Assembly: GCA_900315095.1 (NCBI GenBank)
Contig: OMXS01000007.1
Span: 1 to 64,000, forward strand
DNA from: an uncultured Prevotellaceae bacterium
GTDB taxonomy: Bacteria > Bacteroidota > Bacteroidia > Bacteroidales > Bacteroidaceae
Reading direction: 5' to 3'
DNA length: 64,000 nt
The notes under the pieces: generated by a model
What the model saw: only the letters and a program-made list of their open reading frames with translations
What the model was told of the DNA's origin: nothing
The model's database searches: none
Position numbers and translations under genes: made by a program
Shown: in pieces, positions 1 to 8,210 of the stretch
How the letters are laid out: every line of letters starts with the position of its first letter
How positions within the stretch are numbered: the first letter of the stretch is position 1

Positions 1-1
1 G

Positions 2-88
2 GACAAGAACGGCAAGCGCACCATCACCATGCTGCAGGACGTTACCGTCAAGGAGTTGCCGAAGAATGCGGTGGAGACGGAGCCGTAA
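2..88 (+). CDS. C-terminal end of an unidentified protein (partial)
   Basis: An open frame enters from the left edge and ends at TAA 86-88, giving 28 residues (DKNGKRTITMLQDVTVKELP then KNAVETEP). The piece is too short for me to assign a family. The clean stop followed by non-coding repeats suggests it is a real gene end, but this could be any reading frame that happens to stop here. Confidence 0.4.
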   Translation, partial: DKNGKRTITMLQDVTVKELPKNAVETEP

Positions 89-94
89 GACTTT

Positions 95-154
95 GAAGGA
101 AGAATTTTGAAGGTTGAATTTTGAAGGATGAAGCACTTCCTAATTCCTAATTCC
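95..154. repeat. Heptamer tandem repeat, GAAnnnn type plus TTCCTAA
   Basis: Six consecutive 7-nt units fill 95-136: GAAGGAA, GAATTTT, GAAGGTT, GAATTTT, GAAGGAT, GAAGCAC. They are followed at 137-154 by two and a half copies of TTCCTAA. The first three bases are fixed and the rest varies, and the 7-nt register is never broken. It starts 7 nt after the stop codon of the preceding gene. Confidence 0.85.
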
Positions 155-389
155 ACCATCCTCCTTTCCAAAAGCCTCTCAAAGCCTCTCCCCAGCCCCT
201 CCCCCGTAGGGAGGGGTTGAATCACACAATACGATACTGTATCTATTTGACTCTCACAAAAAATGCCTCTTCCTTTTGTTGGGAGGGGTGTTTTTGTTTT
301 TAATCCGCAACACTCTTCGAGACGGGCGCACACGGGGGAGCGCCCCTACAGGTCGAGCGGGCTGTTGGCTATTAGCTGTTGGGTGATGT

Positions 390-468
390 CCTCTATCTCC
401 TTTTATCTTCCTCTACCTTCTTCTATCTCCTTCTACTTTCTTCTCCCTCTATCTTCTTTCCCTTAATC
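390..468. repeat. G-free pyrimidine-rich tract with 10-bp period
   Basis: There is no G on the + strand from 390 to 468. Units of ten bases repeat in register from 391: CTCTATCTCC, TTTTATCTTC, CTCTACCTTC, TTCTATCTCC, TTCTACTTTC, TTCTCCCTCT. The single A falls at 395, 405, 415, 425 and 435, so its spacing matches about one helical turn. Confidence 0.8.
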
Positions 469-547
469 GCCGACCCCGCCCCTAGCCCCGCCCCTGCATG
501 GGTGGGGAATCTTTTTCCGTGTTTTCCGCGCAATCCGTGCCAAATTA

Positions 548-580
548 TAAAAAAGCCTCCCCTCGGGGAGGTTTCTTTGC
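548..580. terminator. Possible hairpin terminator
   Basis: AAGCCTCCCC and GGGGAGGTTT form a short-loop GC-rich hairpin followed by TTTCTTTG. It could end transcription in either direction, but it also belongs to the C/G-rich palindrome family scattered in this window, so a terminator role is uncertain. Confidence 0.4.
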
Positions 581-654
581 TGTGCAAAGCGGCAAAGCCG
601 AGCGGGTAGGGGCTTCAAGCCTCCCCTACGGGGGGAGGTGTGGTGGGGGGGTTC

Positions 655-2409
655 CTATTTCTTTAATGCCTTGAGGCGGCGCTTGGCCTCGGTGTGTTCG
701 GGGCAGATCTTGAGGGCTTTCTCGTAGTTGGCGATGGCGGCGTCGATGAGGTGCTCGTGCTCGCAGTCCTTGCCCATGATGACGTATTCGGTGGCGAGGC
801 GTCGGAGGAATTTCTGCTGGTCGGCGCGCTCTTTCTTGAGTTGTGCCACCTCGTTGCGCAGGGCTACTATCTCGTGGAGTTTATGTTGCAGGAGTCGGCG
901 TGGCGCAGGTTTCTCGATGTCGTAGCGGGCATGTATGGCGACGAAGAAATGGTCGAGGCATTCCTTTATGTTTCCCTCTTTGAGGCTCTGACTTGCGGCA
1001 TGATACTCGGCATCGGCTTTCGACTCGGCGAGGGCTCCTGAGAGTTGCCGCTGGTCGTTGAAGTGGCGTGCGAACTGCTGCACCTCGGCGCGCACGAATA
1101 TCTGGTCGAGGCGCAGGGGCTGTTGCATGGTGAGTCCTTCGAGCGACATGCATCGGCTGAGTGCCACATACGCCTGTCCGCCGGCGAAGACTCCGCCTGT
1201 GAAGTCGATGTTGGCGCGCTTGAAGGTGAGTCCCTGGCTTTTGTGTATGGTTATGGCCCATGCGAGTCGGATGGGGAACTGGACATACACTCCGATTTCC
1301 TCCTCCTCGATTTTCTTCTCCACCTCGTTGAAGGTGTAGCGCACGTTGCTCCATCGTTCCTGTTCCACCTCCTGTTCCTTTCCGTCGTCGGTGATGACGT
1401 ATATGATGCCCGCCTCCTCGTCGATGGCCTCGATGATGCCGAGGGTGCCGTTCACCCATCGCTTCTCCATATCGTTCTTTATGAATATCACCTGCGCTCC
1501 CACTTTCACGTTGAGTTCGATGGGCGTGGGGAGGCTCGACTCGGGGAAGTCGCCTTTTACTACGCCCGTGAATGTGGTTGGCTCGCCCGGCAGCTTATCG
1601 AGTTCTGCTTGGTTTATGTGGTCTACGGTATCGCGGCGGGCGGAGAGGGTTATTGAAGGTTGAGGGTTGAGGGTTGAAGGTTCTTTCTCTGCTTCGCTTT
1701 GAAAGCGCCCCTGCGGGTCGAGCGGGACGACGCGGGCGTTGAGGAGGTTGAGGTCTGCCTGCGAAGCGTGTGAGGTGCGTATATGGTCGAGTATGCTGAT
1801 GAATAGCGGGTCGGTCTGTCGGTACACCTTCCTCAGTTCGATGCTCAGCAGGGAGAACTCGCGGAACACGCGTGCGTGGAAGAAGAACGCGGAAGGGTAG
1901 AAGGGTTGCAGCAGCTGGCGGTCTTCCTCTTTGACTACCGGCTCCAGCTGATAGATATCGCCCACCACGAGCAGTTGCTTGCCCCCGAACGGCTGTCGCA
2001 TGTTGCGGCAGTAGATGCGCAGGATGCGGTCGATGAAGTCGATGATGTCTGCCCTCACCATTGAAATCTCGTCGATGATGATGAGTTCGAGTTCCTTAAT
2101 CAGCTTTATCTTCTCCGAGTTGTATCTGAGTGCCTCGCGTATGTTGCGTGCCGAATAGCGAGTGTCGTTGGGCAGCAGGGGGTGGAAGGGCAGTTTGAAG
2201 AAACTGTGGAGGGTTGCTCCTCCCGCGTTGATGGCGGCGATGCCTGTTGGCGCGAGCACCACATGTTTCTTCTTGGTATGTTCGCAGATGTAGCGCAGGA
2301 AGGTGCTCTTCCCCGTTCCGGCCTTGCCGGTGAGAAAGAGCGAGCGCTGCGTGTAGTTCACTATCTGCAGGGCCTGTTGGAATTCGGGGTTGCTGGTGTC
2401 GATGTTCAT
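655..2409 (-). CDS. Pif1-like DNA helicase with C-terminal TPR-like region
   Basis: 584 residues, superfamily 1B helicase of the Pif1/RecD type, expected to unwind DNA with ATP. Walker A (GKAGTGKST) lies near residue 28, the DEx motif (IIIDEISMV) near 110, VVGDIYQLEPV near 145, and the late motifs IHKSQGLTF and AYVALSRC near 390-420. The last 60 residues (AIANYEKALKICPEHTEAKRR) look like one TPR unit after a short coiled coil. Residues around 225-247 are encoded by a copy of an intergenic repeat and probably form a surface loop. The gene runs leftwards, and its stop lies in the repeat-rich spacer. I am confident of the family; the precise cellular role is not known. Confidence 0.9.
   Translation of the reverse strand: MNIDTSNPEFQQALQIVNYTQRSLFLTGKAGTGKSTFLRYICEHTKKKHVVLAPTGIAAINAGGATLHSFFKLPFHPLLPNDTRYSARNIREALRYNSEKIKLIKELELIIIDEISMVRADIIDFIDRILRIYCRNMRQPFGGKQLLVVGDIYQLEPVVKEEDRQLLQPFYPSAFFFHARVFREFSLLSIELRKVYRQTDPLFISILDHIRTSHASQADLNLLNARVVPLDPQGRFQSEAEKEPSTLNPQPSITLSARRDTVDHINQAELDKLPGEPTTFTGVVKGDFPESSLPTPIELNVKVGAQVIFIKNDMEKRWVNGTLGIIEAIDEEAGIIYVITDDGKEQEVEQERWSNVRYTFNEVEKKIEEEEIGVYVQFPIRLAWAITIHKSQGLTFKRANIDFTGGVFAGGQAYVALSRCMSLEGLTMQQPLRLDQIFVRAEVQQFARHFNDQRQLSGALAESKADAEYHAASQSLKEGNIKECLDHFFVAIHARYDIEKPAPRRLLQHKLHEIVALRNEVAQLKKERADQQKFLRRLATEYVIMGKDCEHEHLIDAAIANYEKALKICPEHTEAKRRLKALKK
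1653..1725 (-). repeat. Intergenic repeat module inside the Pif1-like gene
   Basis: 1653-1680 is four heptamers (TTGAAGG, TTGAGGG, TTGAGGG, TTGAAGG). 1681-1725 read on the minus strand (GCTCGACCC, GGGGCGCTTTCA, AGCGAAGC, GAGAAAGAAC) matches the non-coding element at 54018-54066 with few differences. The element lies in frame in the coding sequence and supplies about 23 residues. Confidence 0.8.
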
Positions 2410-2466
2410 GTGTTAAGGCTGCGATGGGGCTGCGATGGCATCGCAGCATACTGGACCGGCGGAGCG

Positions 2467-2508
2467 CAAAGCTCAATTTTCAAAGCTCAATTTTCAAAGT
2501 TCAATGTT
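2467..2508. repeat. Heptamer tandem repeat, CAAnnnn type
   Basis: Six 7-nt units in register: CAAAGCT, CAATTTT, CAAAGCT, CAATTTT, CAAAGTT, CAATGTT. It sits between the Pif1-like start (2409) and the penicillin-binding protein stop (2545), and is flanked on both sides by further direct repeats (GGCTGCGATG twice at 2416-2438; a GCTCGGC palindrome at 2511-2530). Confidence 0.9.
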
Positions 2509-2544
2509 CCGCTCGGCTCTGCCGCTCGGCATCGCCAAGAATGT

Positions 2545-5025
2545 TCAAAGATTATCGAGAATCACCTGGTCGTCGTTGGGGGGTGTTGGCTCCTCGGGGT
2601 TATCCTCGATGCCTTCGTTGTTAGGCGGCAACAGGGGGTAACCGTTCTCGTCGTATTCTATTTCTTCGCCTTCCTCGGCGGTGCTGTCGTTCACCTCCTC
2701 CTCAGTTGGAACCCATCCCGTGCAGTAGTACATGTCTTGCGTGATGCCGAGCGAAGAAGGTGGTGGGAAATGGGCGTGATACTGCTTGAAGGCGGGGTCG
2801 GCCAGCGCCTTCTGAAGGAACATTCCGCAGATGGGCAAAGCGGTGCGTGAGCCCTGTCCGAGGGCTCCTGTGCGGAAGTGGATGCTGCGGTACTCGCCGC
2901 CGACCCATGCTCCCACCACGAGTTTCGGCGACACTCCCATGAACCAGGCATCAGAGTGGTTGTTGGATGTTCCTGTCTTGCCTCCGAAGTCGGTGTCTTG
3001 GAAGTTGGCTACATACTGCCACAGAGACATTGAGGTGCCGCCAGGCTCGCGCATACCTCCCATGAGCAGTTGCTGGACGAGTCCTGCCGTCTTTCTTGGA
3101 ACCGCCTCGATGCCGTCTGACGGTGCCAGATATACCTCGTCGCCGTTGCGGTCGATGATGCGTGTTACGAGCACAGGCTCGACATGAGTGCCGTTGTTGG
3201 CGATGCACGAGTAGGCGTTAACCATCTCCAGCAGATTGACGTCGCTCGAGCCGAGAGCCAATGATGGCTGGTCGTCGAGCGGGCTTTTTATTCCCATCTT
3301 CTCTGCCGTTGCTATGATGTTCTTTATACCCATTTCCTGTCCAAGGCGCACGGCGATGGTGTTGATGCTTCGTGCGAATGCCGTCTTCAGGGGTATGCTG
3401 TCGCCCGAGAATCGGCCGTCGGCATTGTGCGGTGTCCAGATGTTTGTCTCGTGTTTCTTCTTATCGTAAACGCTCATGCGGATGTACTCGTCGCGCCGTT
3501 TGTCACAGGGTGTGAGTCCTTGGTTCATCGCCTCGGTGTAAACGAACAGCTTGAACGTAGAGCCCGGCTGGCGCATTGCCTCCACCTTGTCGTATTGCCA
3601 CGACTGGAAGTCGATGTCGCCCACCCATGCCTTGACGTGTCCTGTCTGCGGCTCCATAGCCACGAATCCGCAATGCATGAAACTCACCATATAGCGTATG
3701 GAGTCCATCGTTGACATCTCTTTCTCTATGTGCCCCTGCTCGTAGTCGAAGAGTCTCACCTTATGCGGCTTGTTGAGGTAGAACTTCACCGAGTCGGGAG
3801 AGTTGGGGAAGCGCGCCGTAAGACTCTCATAGACGGGCAGTTTCTGTGCTATTTTCTCTATGAAGTCGGGAATCACCTGCTGGTTCTCGTCGCGCCACGG
3901 TTCGGCTCCCTGCCAATGGTTGTTAAAGTTCTGCTGTATCTGCTTCATCTGCTTGAACGCAGCCTCCTCGGCGTATTTCTGCAGACGGGTGTCGATGGAG
4001 GTGTAGATCTTGAGACCGCTGGTATATAGGTCGTAGCCGTTGTAGTTGCACCATTCCTCGAGATGCTTTGCCACCGCCTCGCGGAAGTATGTCGCCTGTC
4101 CGTCGTATGGATTGTCCACCTTCACGTCGAGTTGCAACGGAATCTTTGAGATGGAGTCGTCCTGCGCTTGCGTGAGGTCGCCCAGTCTCACCATGTTGTC
4201 GAGCACCACATTGCGTCGTTCGATGCTGTTCTCGGGGTGAGAAATGGGGTTGTATGTCGTCGTTGCCTTCAACATTCCCACGAGAGTGGCCGCCTGTTCT
4301 ATGGTCATCCGTTGCGGGGTGGTGTTGAAGTATGTCTTGCATGCGGTCTTTATTCCAAAGGAATTTGCGCCGAAGTCCACGGTGTTGGCGTACATCGTGA
4401 GAATCTCGTCCTTGCTGTAGAGGAACTCCAGTTTGGCGGCGATAATCCACTCCTTGCTCTTCATTATGAGCATGCGTATGCCAGGGATGTTGCCCAGCAA
4501 TCCCGTGCTGTATTGTGTGCGCACGCGGAACATGTTCTTTGCCAACTGCTGGGTTATGGTGGACGCTCCGCGGGCGTCGCCGCCGAGAAGCATGTCCTTG
4601 ATGACGGCGAAGAAGCCGATTGGGTCGATGCCTGGATGCTTGTAGAAACGCTCGTCCTCGGTGTCGATGAGTGCTTTCCAGAAGGCTGGATTCACATCCT
4701 CGAACTTCACAGGCGTGCGGTTCTCGTTGTAGTAGCGGCCTATGAGCACGCCGTCGGCCGAGTATATCTCTGAAGCTTCGCTCGTCGCGGGGTTCTTTAT
4801 CTGAGCAAAGCCTGGCGACTTGCCGAAAAGCCACAGGAAATTGGTGTCCACCGCGCCAAGATACAAAAGTATGGCAACGATGAACGTGACGACGGCCGCC
4901 GTAGTCTTGACGTACCACGGGCGCTTGATATAAAGATGCTTATACCAATGGATTGCTGACGACAGTTTGTCTCTGAAGCGCCAGTATGAATAGTAGATTT
5001 GCTCTACAAGGGATTGTTTTGCCAT
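2545..5025 (-). CDS. mrcA: Class A penicillin-binding protein (PBP1A-type)
   Basis: 826 residues. Bifunctional peptidoglycan synthase that polymerises glycan strands and cross-links them at the inner membrane. A cytoplasmic stub is followed by one membrane anchor (about residues 38-58). The glycosyltransferase domain shows EDERFYKHPG (about 122-131) and GASTITQQLAKN (about 152-163). The transpeptidase domain shows the SxxK serine in RQPGSTFK, the SxN motif in ARSINTIAVR and the KTG motif in GKTGTSNNHSDAWF. The last 60 residues are acidic and proline-rich with no known domain. It follows miaA by 50 bp but has its own promoter at 5055-5062. The symbol is assigned by family resemblance; pbpC-type assignment is less likely given length and domain order. 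Confidence 0.93.
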   Translation of the reverse strand: MAKQSLVEQIYYSYWRFRDKLSSAIHWYKHLYIKRPWYVKTTAAVVTFIVAILLYLGAVDTNFLWLFGKSPGFAQIKNPATSEASEIYSADGVLIGRYYNENRTPVKFEDVNPAFWKALIDTEDERFYKHPGIDPIGFFAVIKDMLLGGDARGASTITQQLAKNMFRVRTQYSTGLLGNIPGIRMLIMKSKEWIIAAKLEFLYSKDEILTMYANTVDFGANSFGIKTACKTYFNTTPQRMTIEQAATLVGMLKATTTYNPISHPENSIERRNVVLDNMVRLGDLTQAQDDSISKIPLQLDVKVDNPYDGQATYFREAVAKHLEEWCNYNGYDLYTSGLKIYTSIDTRLQKYAEEAAFKQMKQIQQNFNNHWQGAEPWRDENQQVIPDFIEKIAQKLPVYESLTARFPNSPDSVKFYLNKPHKVRLFDYEQGHIEKEMSTMDSIRYMVSFMHCGFVAMEPQTGHVKAWVGDIDFQSWQYDKVEAMRQPGSTFKLFVYTEAMNQGLTPCDKRRDEYIRMSVYDKKKHETNIWTPHNADGRFSGDSIPLKTAFARSINTIAVRLGQEMGIKNIIATAEKMGIKSPLDDQPSLALGSSDVNLLEMVNAYSCIANNGTHVEPVLVTRIIDRNGDEVYLAPSDGIEAVPRKTAGLVQQLLMGGMREPGGTSMSLWQYVANFQDTDFGGKTGTSNNHSDAWFMGVSPKLVVGAWVGGEYRSIHFRTGALGQGSRTALPICGMFLQKALADPAFKQYHAHFPPPSSLGITQDMYYCTGWVPTEEEVNDSTAEEGEEIEYDENGYPLLPPNNEGIEDNPEEPTPPNDDQVILDNL

Positions 5026-5054
5026 CTTTGTCTTTTCTGCTCTCTAATTTTATG

Positions 5055-5086
5055 CAAAAGTACGAAAAAAGGTTGTCAACTGACAA
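5055..5086 (-). promoter_or_regulatory. Bacteroidetes-type promoter for the PBP gene
   Basis: On the minus strand TACTTTTG (5055-5062) fits the -7 consensus TAnnTTTG and TTG at 5084-5086 fits the -33 element with 21 nt between them. It lies just after the miaA stop, so the PBP gene can be expressed apart from the lpx operon. Confidence 0.65.
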
Positions 5087-5981
5087 CGCTTTCTATATAA
5101 TTTATGATTTCTTCAATATTGTTTGGTGAGAACCACTTTATCGTTTCGTCTCTTTTGAACCAAGTTAGTTGCTTGCGGCAATACCTGCGGGTGTTGCCCT
5201 TTATTCGCTCAACGGCCTCCTCGAGCGGCCAGATGCCGTCGAAGAAGGTGAACAGCTCCTTGTATCCCACGGTGTTCAGAGCATTCTCATTTCTGTGTGG
5301 AAGCATGGCGCGCGCCTCTTCAAGCATTCCGCTGGCCATCATCTGGTCGACGCGGAGGTTGATGCGCTCGTAGAGTTCCTCGCGGGGGCGGTTGAGACCG
5401 ATTTTTATGATGTTGAACGGCCGCTCCTTCTTCTCGTTTTTCCTGAACGAGGTGTATGTCTTGCCTGTCTGATGGCAAATCTCAAGTGCGTGAATCACGC
5501 GGCGGTAGTTCCGCTTGTCCACAATCTCGTAATGCTCGGGGTCGAGCTGCCGTAATTCTTCCACAAGGGCTTCGAGGCCTTCTTCGGCAAAGCGGCGCTT
5601 CATCTCCTCGCGTATGTCGTCGCGAATGGTGGGGATGTCGTCGATGCCGTTGCACACCGCGTCGATATACATCATGCTCCCGCCCGTGAGCAGGGCGATG
5701 CCTTTCTCTTTCAGTTCGGCGCTGATTACCTCCAGCGCGTCTTGCTCGTATGACGAGGCGCTGTAGTAGTCGCCTATGTTGTGGTTGCCCACGAAATAGT
5801 GTTTCACCCTTGCCTGCTGCTCTTGCGTTGGCGCTGCCGTTCCGATGGGTATTTCGCGGAATATCTGTCGCGAGTCGGCGTTTATTATAGGTATATGAAA
5901 ATGCTCGGCCACACTGAGGCAAAGTTCTGTCTTGCCGACGCCAGTGGGGCCGAGTATTACGATGAGGAATCCTTCCTTCAT
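5076..5981 (-). CDS. miaA: tRNA dimethylallyltransferase MiaA
   Basis: 301 residues, the normal length. It transfers a dimethylallyl group to A37 of tRNAs that read UNN codons. The P-loop GPTGVGKTEL (about 11-20), the substrate-site motif NADSRQIFREIPIGTA (about 35-50) and the later KRNYRRVIHALEI region are all present. Its start codon overlaps the lpxA stop by one base (TAATG), so it is translationally coupled to the lipid A genes. Confidence 0.95.
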   Translation of the reverse strand: MKEGFLIVILGPTGVGKTELCLSVAEHFHIPIINADSRQIFREIPIGTAAPTQEQQARVKHYFVGNHNIGDYYSASSYEQDALEVISAELKEKGIALLTGGSMMYIDAVCNGIDDIPTIRDDIREEMKRRFAEEGLEALVEELRQLDPEHYEIVDKRNYRRVIHALEICHQTGKTYTSFRKNEKKERPFNIIKIGLNRPREELYERINLRVDQMMASGMLEEARAMLPHRNENALNTVGYKELFTFFDGIWPLEEAVERIKGNTRRYCRKQLTWFKRDETIKWFSPNNIEEIINYIESVVS

Positions 5982-6754
5982 TATCTTATGATTCCGCGTT
6001 TTGAGGTCTCCACGAAATCAATGATATACTGTATTTCTGGTGTGAGCGGAAGGTTCTTCTTTATCTCCTCGATGCCTTCTGCAAGCACGCCCTTAGAGTA
6101 GAGCAGACGATAGGCGGTGTGAATCTGGTCTATCTGCTCGTTGGTATATCCGCGGCGGCGAAGTCCAATGAGGTTCACTCCAGCATAGCGGATGGGTTCC
6201 TTTCCAGCAATGATGTATGGAGGGATGTCTTGCGATGTGCGGCTTCCGCCCTGAATCATCACGAAACCTCCGATGCGGCAGAACTGGTGGATGAGAACCG
6301 TTGCAGAAATGATGGCATTGTCGTCAACGATAACCTCGCCGGCAAACTTCGTGGAGTTGCCGATGATGCAACCTGAGCCTACAACACAGTCGTGTGCGAT
6401 GTGCATGTTCTCCATCAGCAGGTTGTTGTTGCCCACGGTGGTTATGCCCTTGCTTGCTGTGCCTCTTGAGATAGTGACGTTCTCGCGTATAGAGTTGTTG
6501 TCGCCCACTTCGCACAGCGTTTCCTCGCCTCTGAACTTCAGGTCTTGCGGCTTTGTAGAGATGCTTGCGCCGGGGAAGAACTCATTGCCGTTGCCGATGC
6601 GCGCGCCAAAGTTTATGGTGACGCTGTTTTGCATCACGTTGTTGTCACCGATAACGGTGTTGCGGTCGATGTAGCAGAACGGTCCTATAATGTTCCCGTC
6701 GCCGAGTTTCGCCTCGGGGTGCACGAATGCTAAGGGACTTATTTGATTTGCCAT
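5981..6754 (-). CDS. lpxA: Acyl-ACP--UDP-GlcNAc O-acyltransferase LpxA
   Basis: 257 residues of left-handed beta-helix hexapeptide repeats. It performs the first step of lipid A synthesis, acylating UDP-GlcNAc at the 3-position. The region MHIAHDCVVGSGCIIG holds the expected catalytic histidine, followed by IHQFCRIGGFVMIQGGS. The C-terminal helices (GLRRRGYTNEQIDQIHTAYR) match LpxA rather than LpxD. It is the third gene of lpxD-lpxC/fabZ-lpxA-miaA, 37 nt after the lpxC/fabZ stop. Confidence 0.95.
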   Translation of the reverse strand: MANQISPLAFVHPEAKLGDGNIIGPFCYIDRNTVIGDNNVMQNSVTINFGARIGNGNEFFPGASISTKPQDLKFRGEETLCEVGDNNSIRENVTISRGTASKGITTVGNNNLLMENMHIAHDCVVGSGCIIGNSTKFAGEVIVDDNAIISATVLIHQFCRIGGFVMIQGGSRTSQDIPPYIIAGKEPIRYAGVNLIGLRRRGYTNEQIDQIHTAYRLLYSKGVLAEGIEEIKKNLPLTPEIQYIIDFVETSKRGIIR

Positions 6755-6791
6755 AGAGTATTATTTTAATGGTAGTTGTTGTTGCAATGCC

Positions 6792-8177
6792 TTATTTGTT
6801 CTTGATAATCTGTGCGGTGAATGTAGCCTCGCTCACCACTTGGTCGCCCACGAACATGTAACCCTTCATTGTGGAGATGCCGTGGCGTACAGGCGCCAGC
6901 AAGTCAACCTTGAAGAGGAGGGTGTCGCCCGGAACCACTTTCTGACGGAATTTCACGTCGTCAATCTTCAGGAAGTAGGTGCTCCATCGCTCTGGCTCTT
7001 CAACGGTGTTCAGCACGAGCAGACCTCCACATTGTGCCATTGCCTCAATCTGAAGCACGCCAGGCATTACGGGCTCTTGCGGGAAGTGTCCCTGGAAGAA
7101 CGGCTCGTTGGCGGTAATGTTCTTCAGTCCTACAATGCTTGTTGGTCCCAGAGAAATCACCTTGTCAACCAACTGCATAGGGTAGCGGTGGGGGAGCAGT
7201 TCGCGAATGCGGTTAACGTCCATCGCCGGTGCCTCGTTGGGGTCGTAGAATGGTGCCTGAATCTCATGCTTGCGTATGAGTTTTCTCATCAGGCGCGCAA
7301 ACTTGTTGTTTATGGTGTGTCCAGGACGTGTTGCGATGATGCGGCCCTTGATGGGTTTTCCAATGAGAGCCATGTCGCCGATTACGTCGAGCAACTTGTG
7401 GCGTGTACATTCGTTCTCCCATACCAGCGGCTTGTGCTGAATGTAACCGATGTTGTTGGCATCCATGTGAGCCACTCCGAGGAGGTCGGCCAGCTTGTCA
7501 AGTCGCTCTTGAGTGGTCTGACGCTCATAGATAACGATGGCGTTGTCGAGGTCGCCGCCCTTGATGAGGTTAAGGTTCAGCAGCGGTTCTATGTCTCTTA
7601 CGAATACGAAGGTGCGAGCGGCTGCAATCTCCTTGGTGTAGTCCTCCATATTGTCGAGCGAAGCAAACTGGCTGTTGATGAACTTCGACTCAAACGAGCA
7701 CATGGTGGTGATAGAGAACTCCTCGTCGGGCAGTATGGTGATAACAGAACCTGTTTCCTCGTCTTTCACCTCATGCTTGTGACGGATGACGTAGTAGTCT
7801 TTTGGCGCGTTCTGCTCTTCGATTCCTATCTCTTGAATCTTGTTGACATACATGATTGCGGAACCGTCGAGGATAGGGAACTCAGGACCGTTTACCTGCA
7901 TCAAGCAATTGTCTATCCCCATTGCGTAAAGTGCTGACATTGCGTGTTCTACGGTAGACACCTTAACGTCTCCTTTACCCAAAACGGTGCCTCGTGTGGT
8001 CTCAACTACATTCTCTGCCACAGCATCGATAACGGGCTGCCCTTCAACATCTATTCTCTGTATTTTGTAACCTGAGTTTTCTGGTGCGGGGTTGAAAGTG
8101 ACGGTAAGGCTCAACCCTGTGTGAAGTCCTTTTCCGCACAATGCAAAACTGCCCTTAAGAGTTGTTTGCTTTAACAT
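6792..8177 (-). CDS. lpxC-fabZ: Bifunctional LpxC deacetylase / FabZ dehydratase
   Basis: 461 residues, a natural fusion known from Bacteroidetes. Residues 1 to about 310 are the zinc-dependent UDP-3-O-acyl-GlcNAc deacetylase: VEHAMSAL holds a zinc histidine near 78, and HKLLDVIGD supplies the second His and Asp. Residues from about 320 are the hot-dog 3-hydroxyacyl-ACP dehydratase, with LLPHRYPMQLVDKV (catalytic His) and FFQGHFPQEPVMPGV followed by QIEAMAQ (catalytic Glu). The fusion ties lipid A commitment to fatty-acid elongation. It sits 33 nt downstream of lpxD. Confidence 0.96.
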   Translation of the reverse strand: MLKQTTLKGSFALCGKGLHTGLSLTVTFNPAPENSGYKIQRIDVEGQPVIDAVAENVVETTRGTVLGKGDVKVSTVEHAMSALYAMGIDNCLMQVNGPEFPILDGSAIMYVNKIQEIGIEEQNAPKDYYVIRHKHEVKDEETGSVITILPDEEFSITTMCSFESKFINSQFASLDNMEDYTKEIAAARTFVFVRDIEPLLNLNLIKGGDLDNAIVIYERQTTQERLDKLADLLGVAHMDANNIGYIQHKPLVWENECTRHKLLDVIGDMALIGKPIKGRIIATRPGHTINNKFARLMRKLIRKHEIQAPFYDPNEAPAMDVNRIRELLPHRYPMQLVDKVISLGPTSIVGLKNITANEPFFQGHFPQEPVMPGVLQIEAMAQCGGLLVLNTVEEPERWSTYFLKIDDVKFRQKVVPGDTLLFKVDLLAPVRHGISTMKGYMFVGDQVVSEATFTAQIIKNK

Positions 8178-8210
8178 ATATGATTTTATTATTTTGTTTC
8201 GTGACTGTTC

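Larger units (their letters stand above)
89..654. other. 566-bp intergenic region made mostly of repeat modules
   Basis: No convincing gene lies here. In order it holds the heptamer repeats at 95-154, GC-rich palindromic stretches near 182-216 (CCCCTCCCCCGTAGGGAGGG), a stem-forming module at 322-351 (GGGCGC paired with GCGCCC) also found near 49.15 and 53.98 kb, GCTnTTn heptamers at 361-388, a G-free decamer tract at 390-468, and two further C/G-rich palindromes at 548-575 and 613-650. Two open frames at 263-609 are low-complexity translations of these repeats. Confidence 0.8.

Noticed and set aside
263-609. Two overlapping + frames in the first intergenic region
   Set aside because: They are translations of pyrimidine-rich and palindromic repeats (runs of Ser, Pro, Leu, Phe) with no coding signal.
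3923-4918. 331-codon frame on the minus strand
   Set aside because: Arg/His-rich shadow frame inside the penicillin-binding protein gene.
6840-7937. 365-codon open frame on the + strand
   Set aside because: It is fully antisense to the well-supported lpxC/fabZ gene, has no known motifs and reflects codon bias of the real gene.
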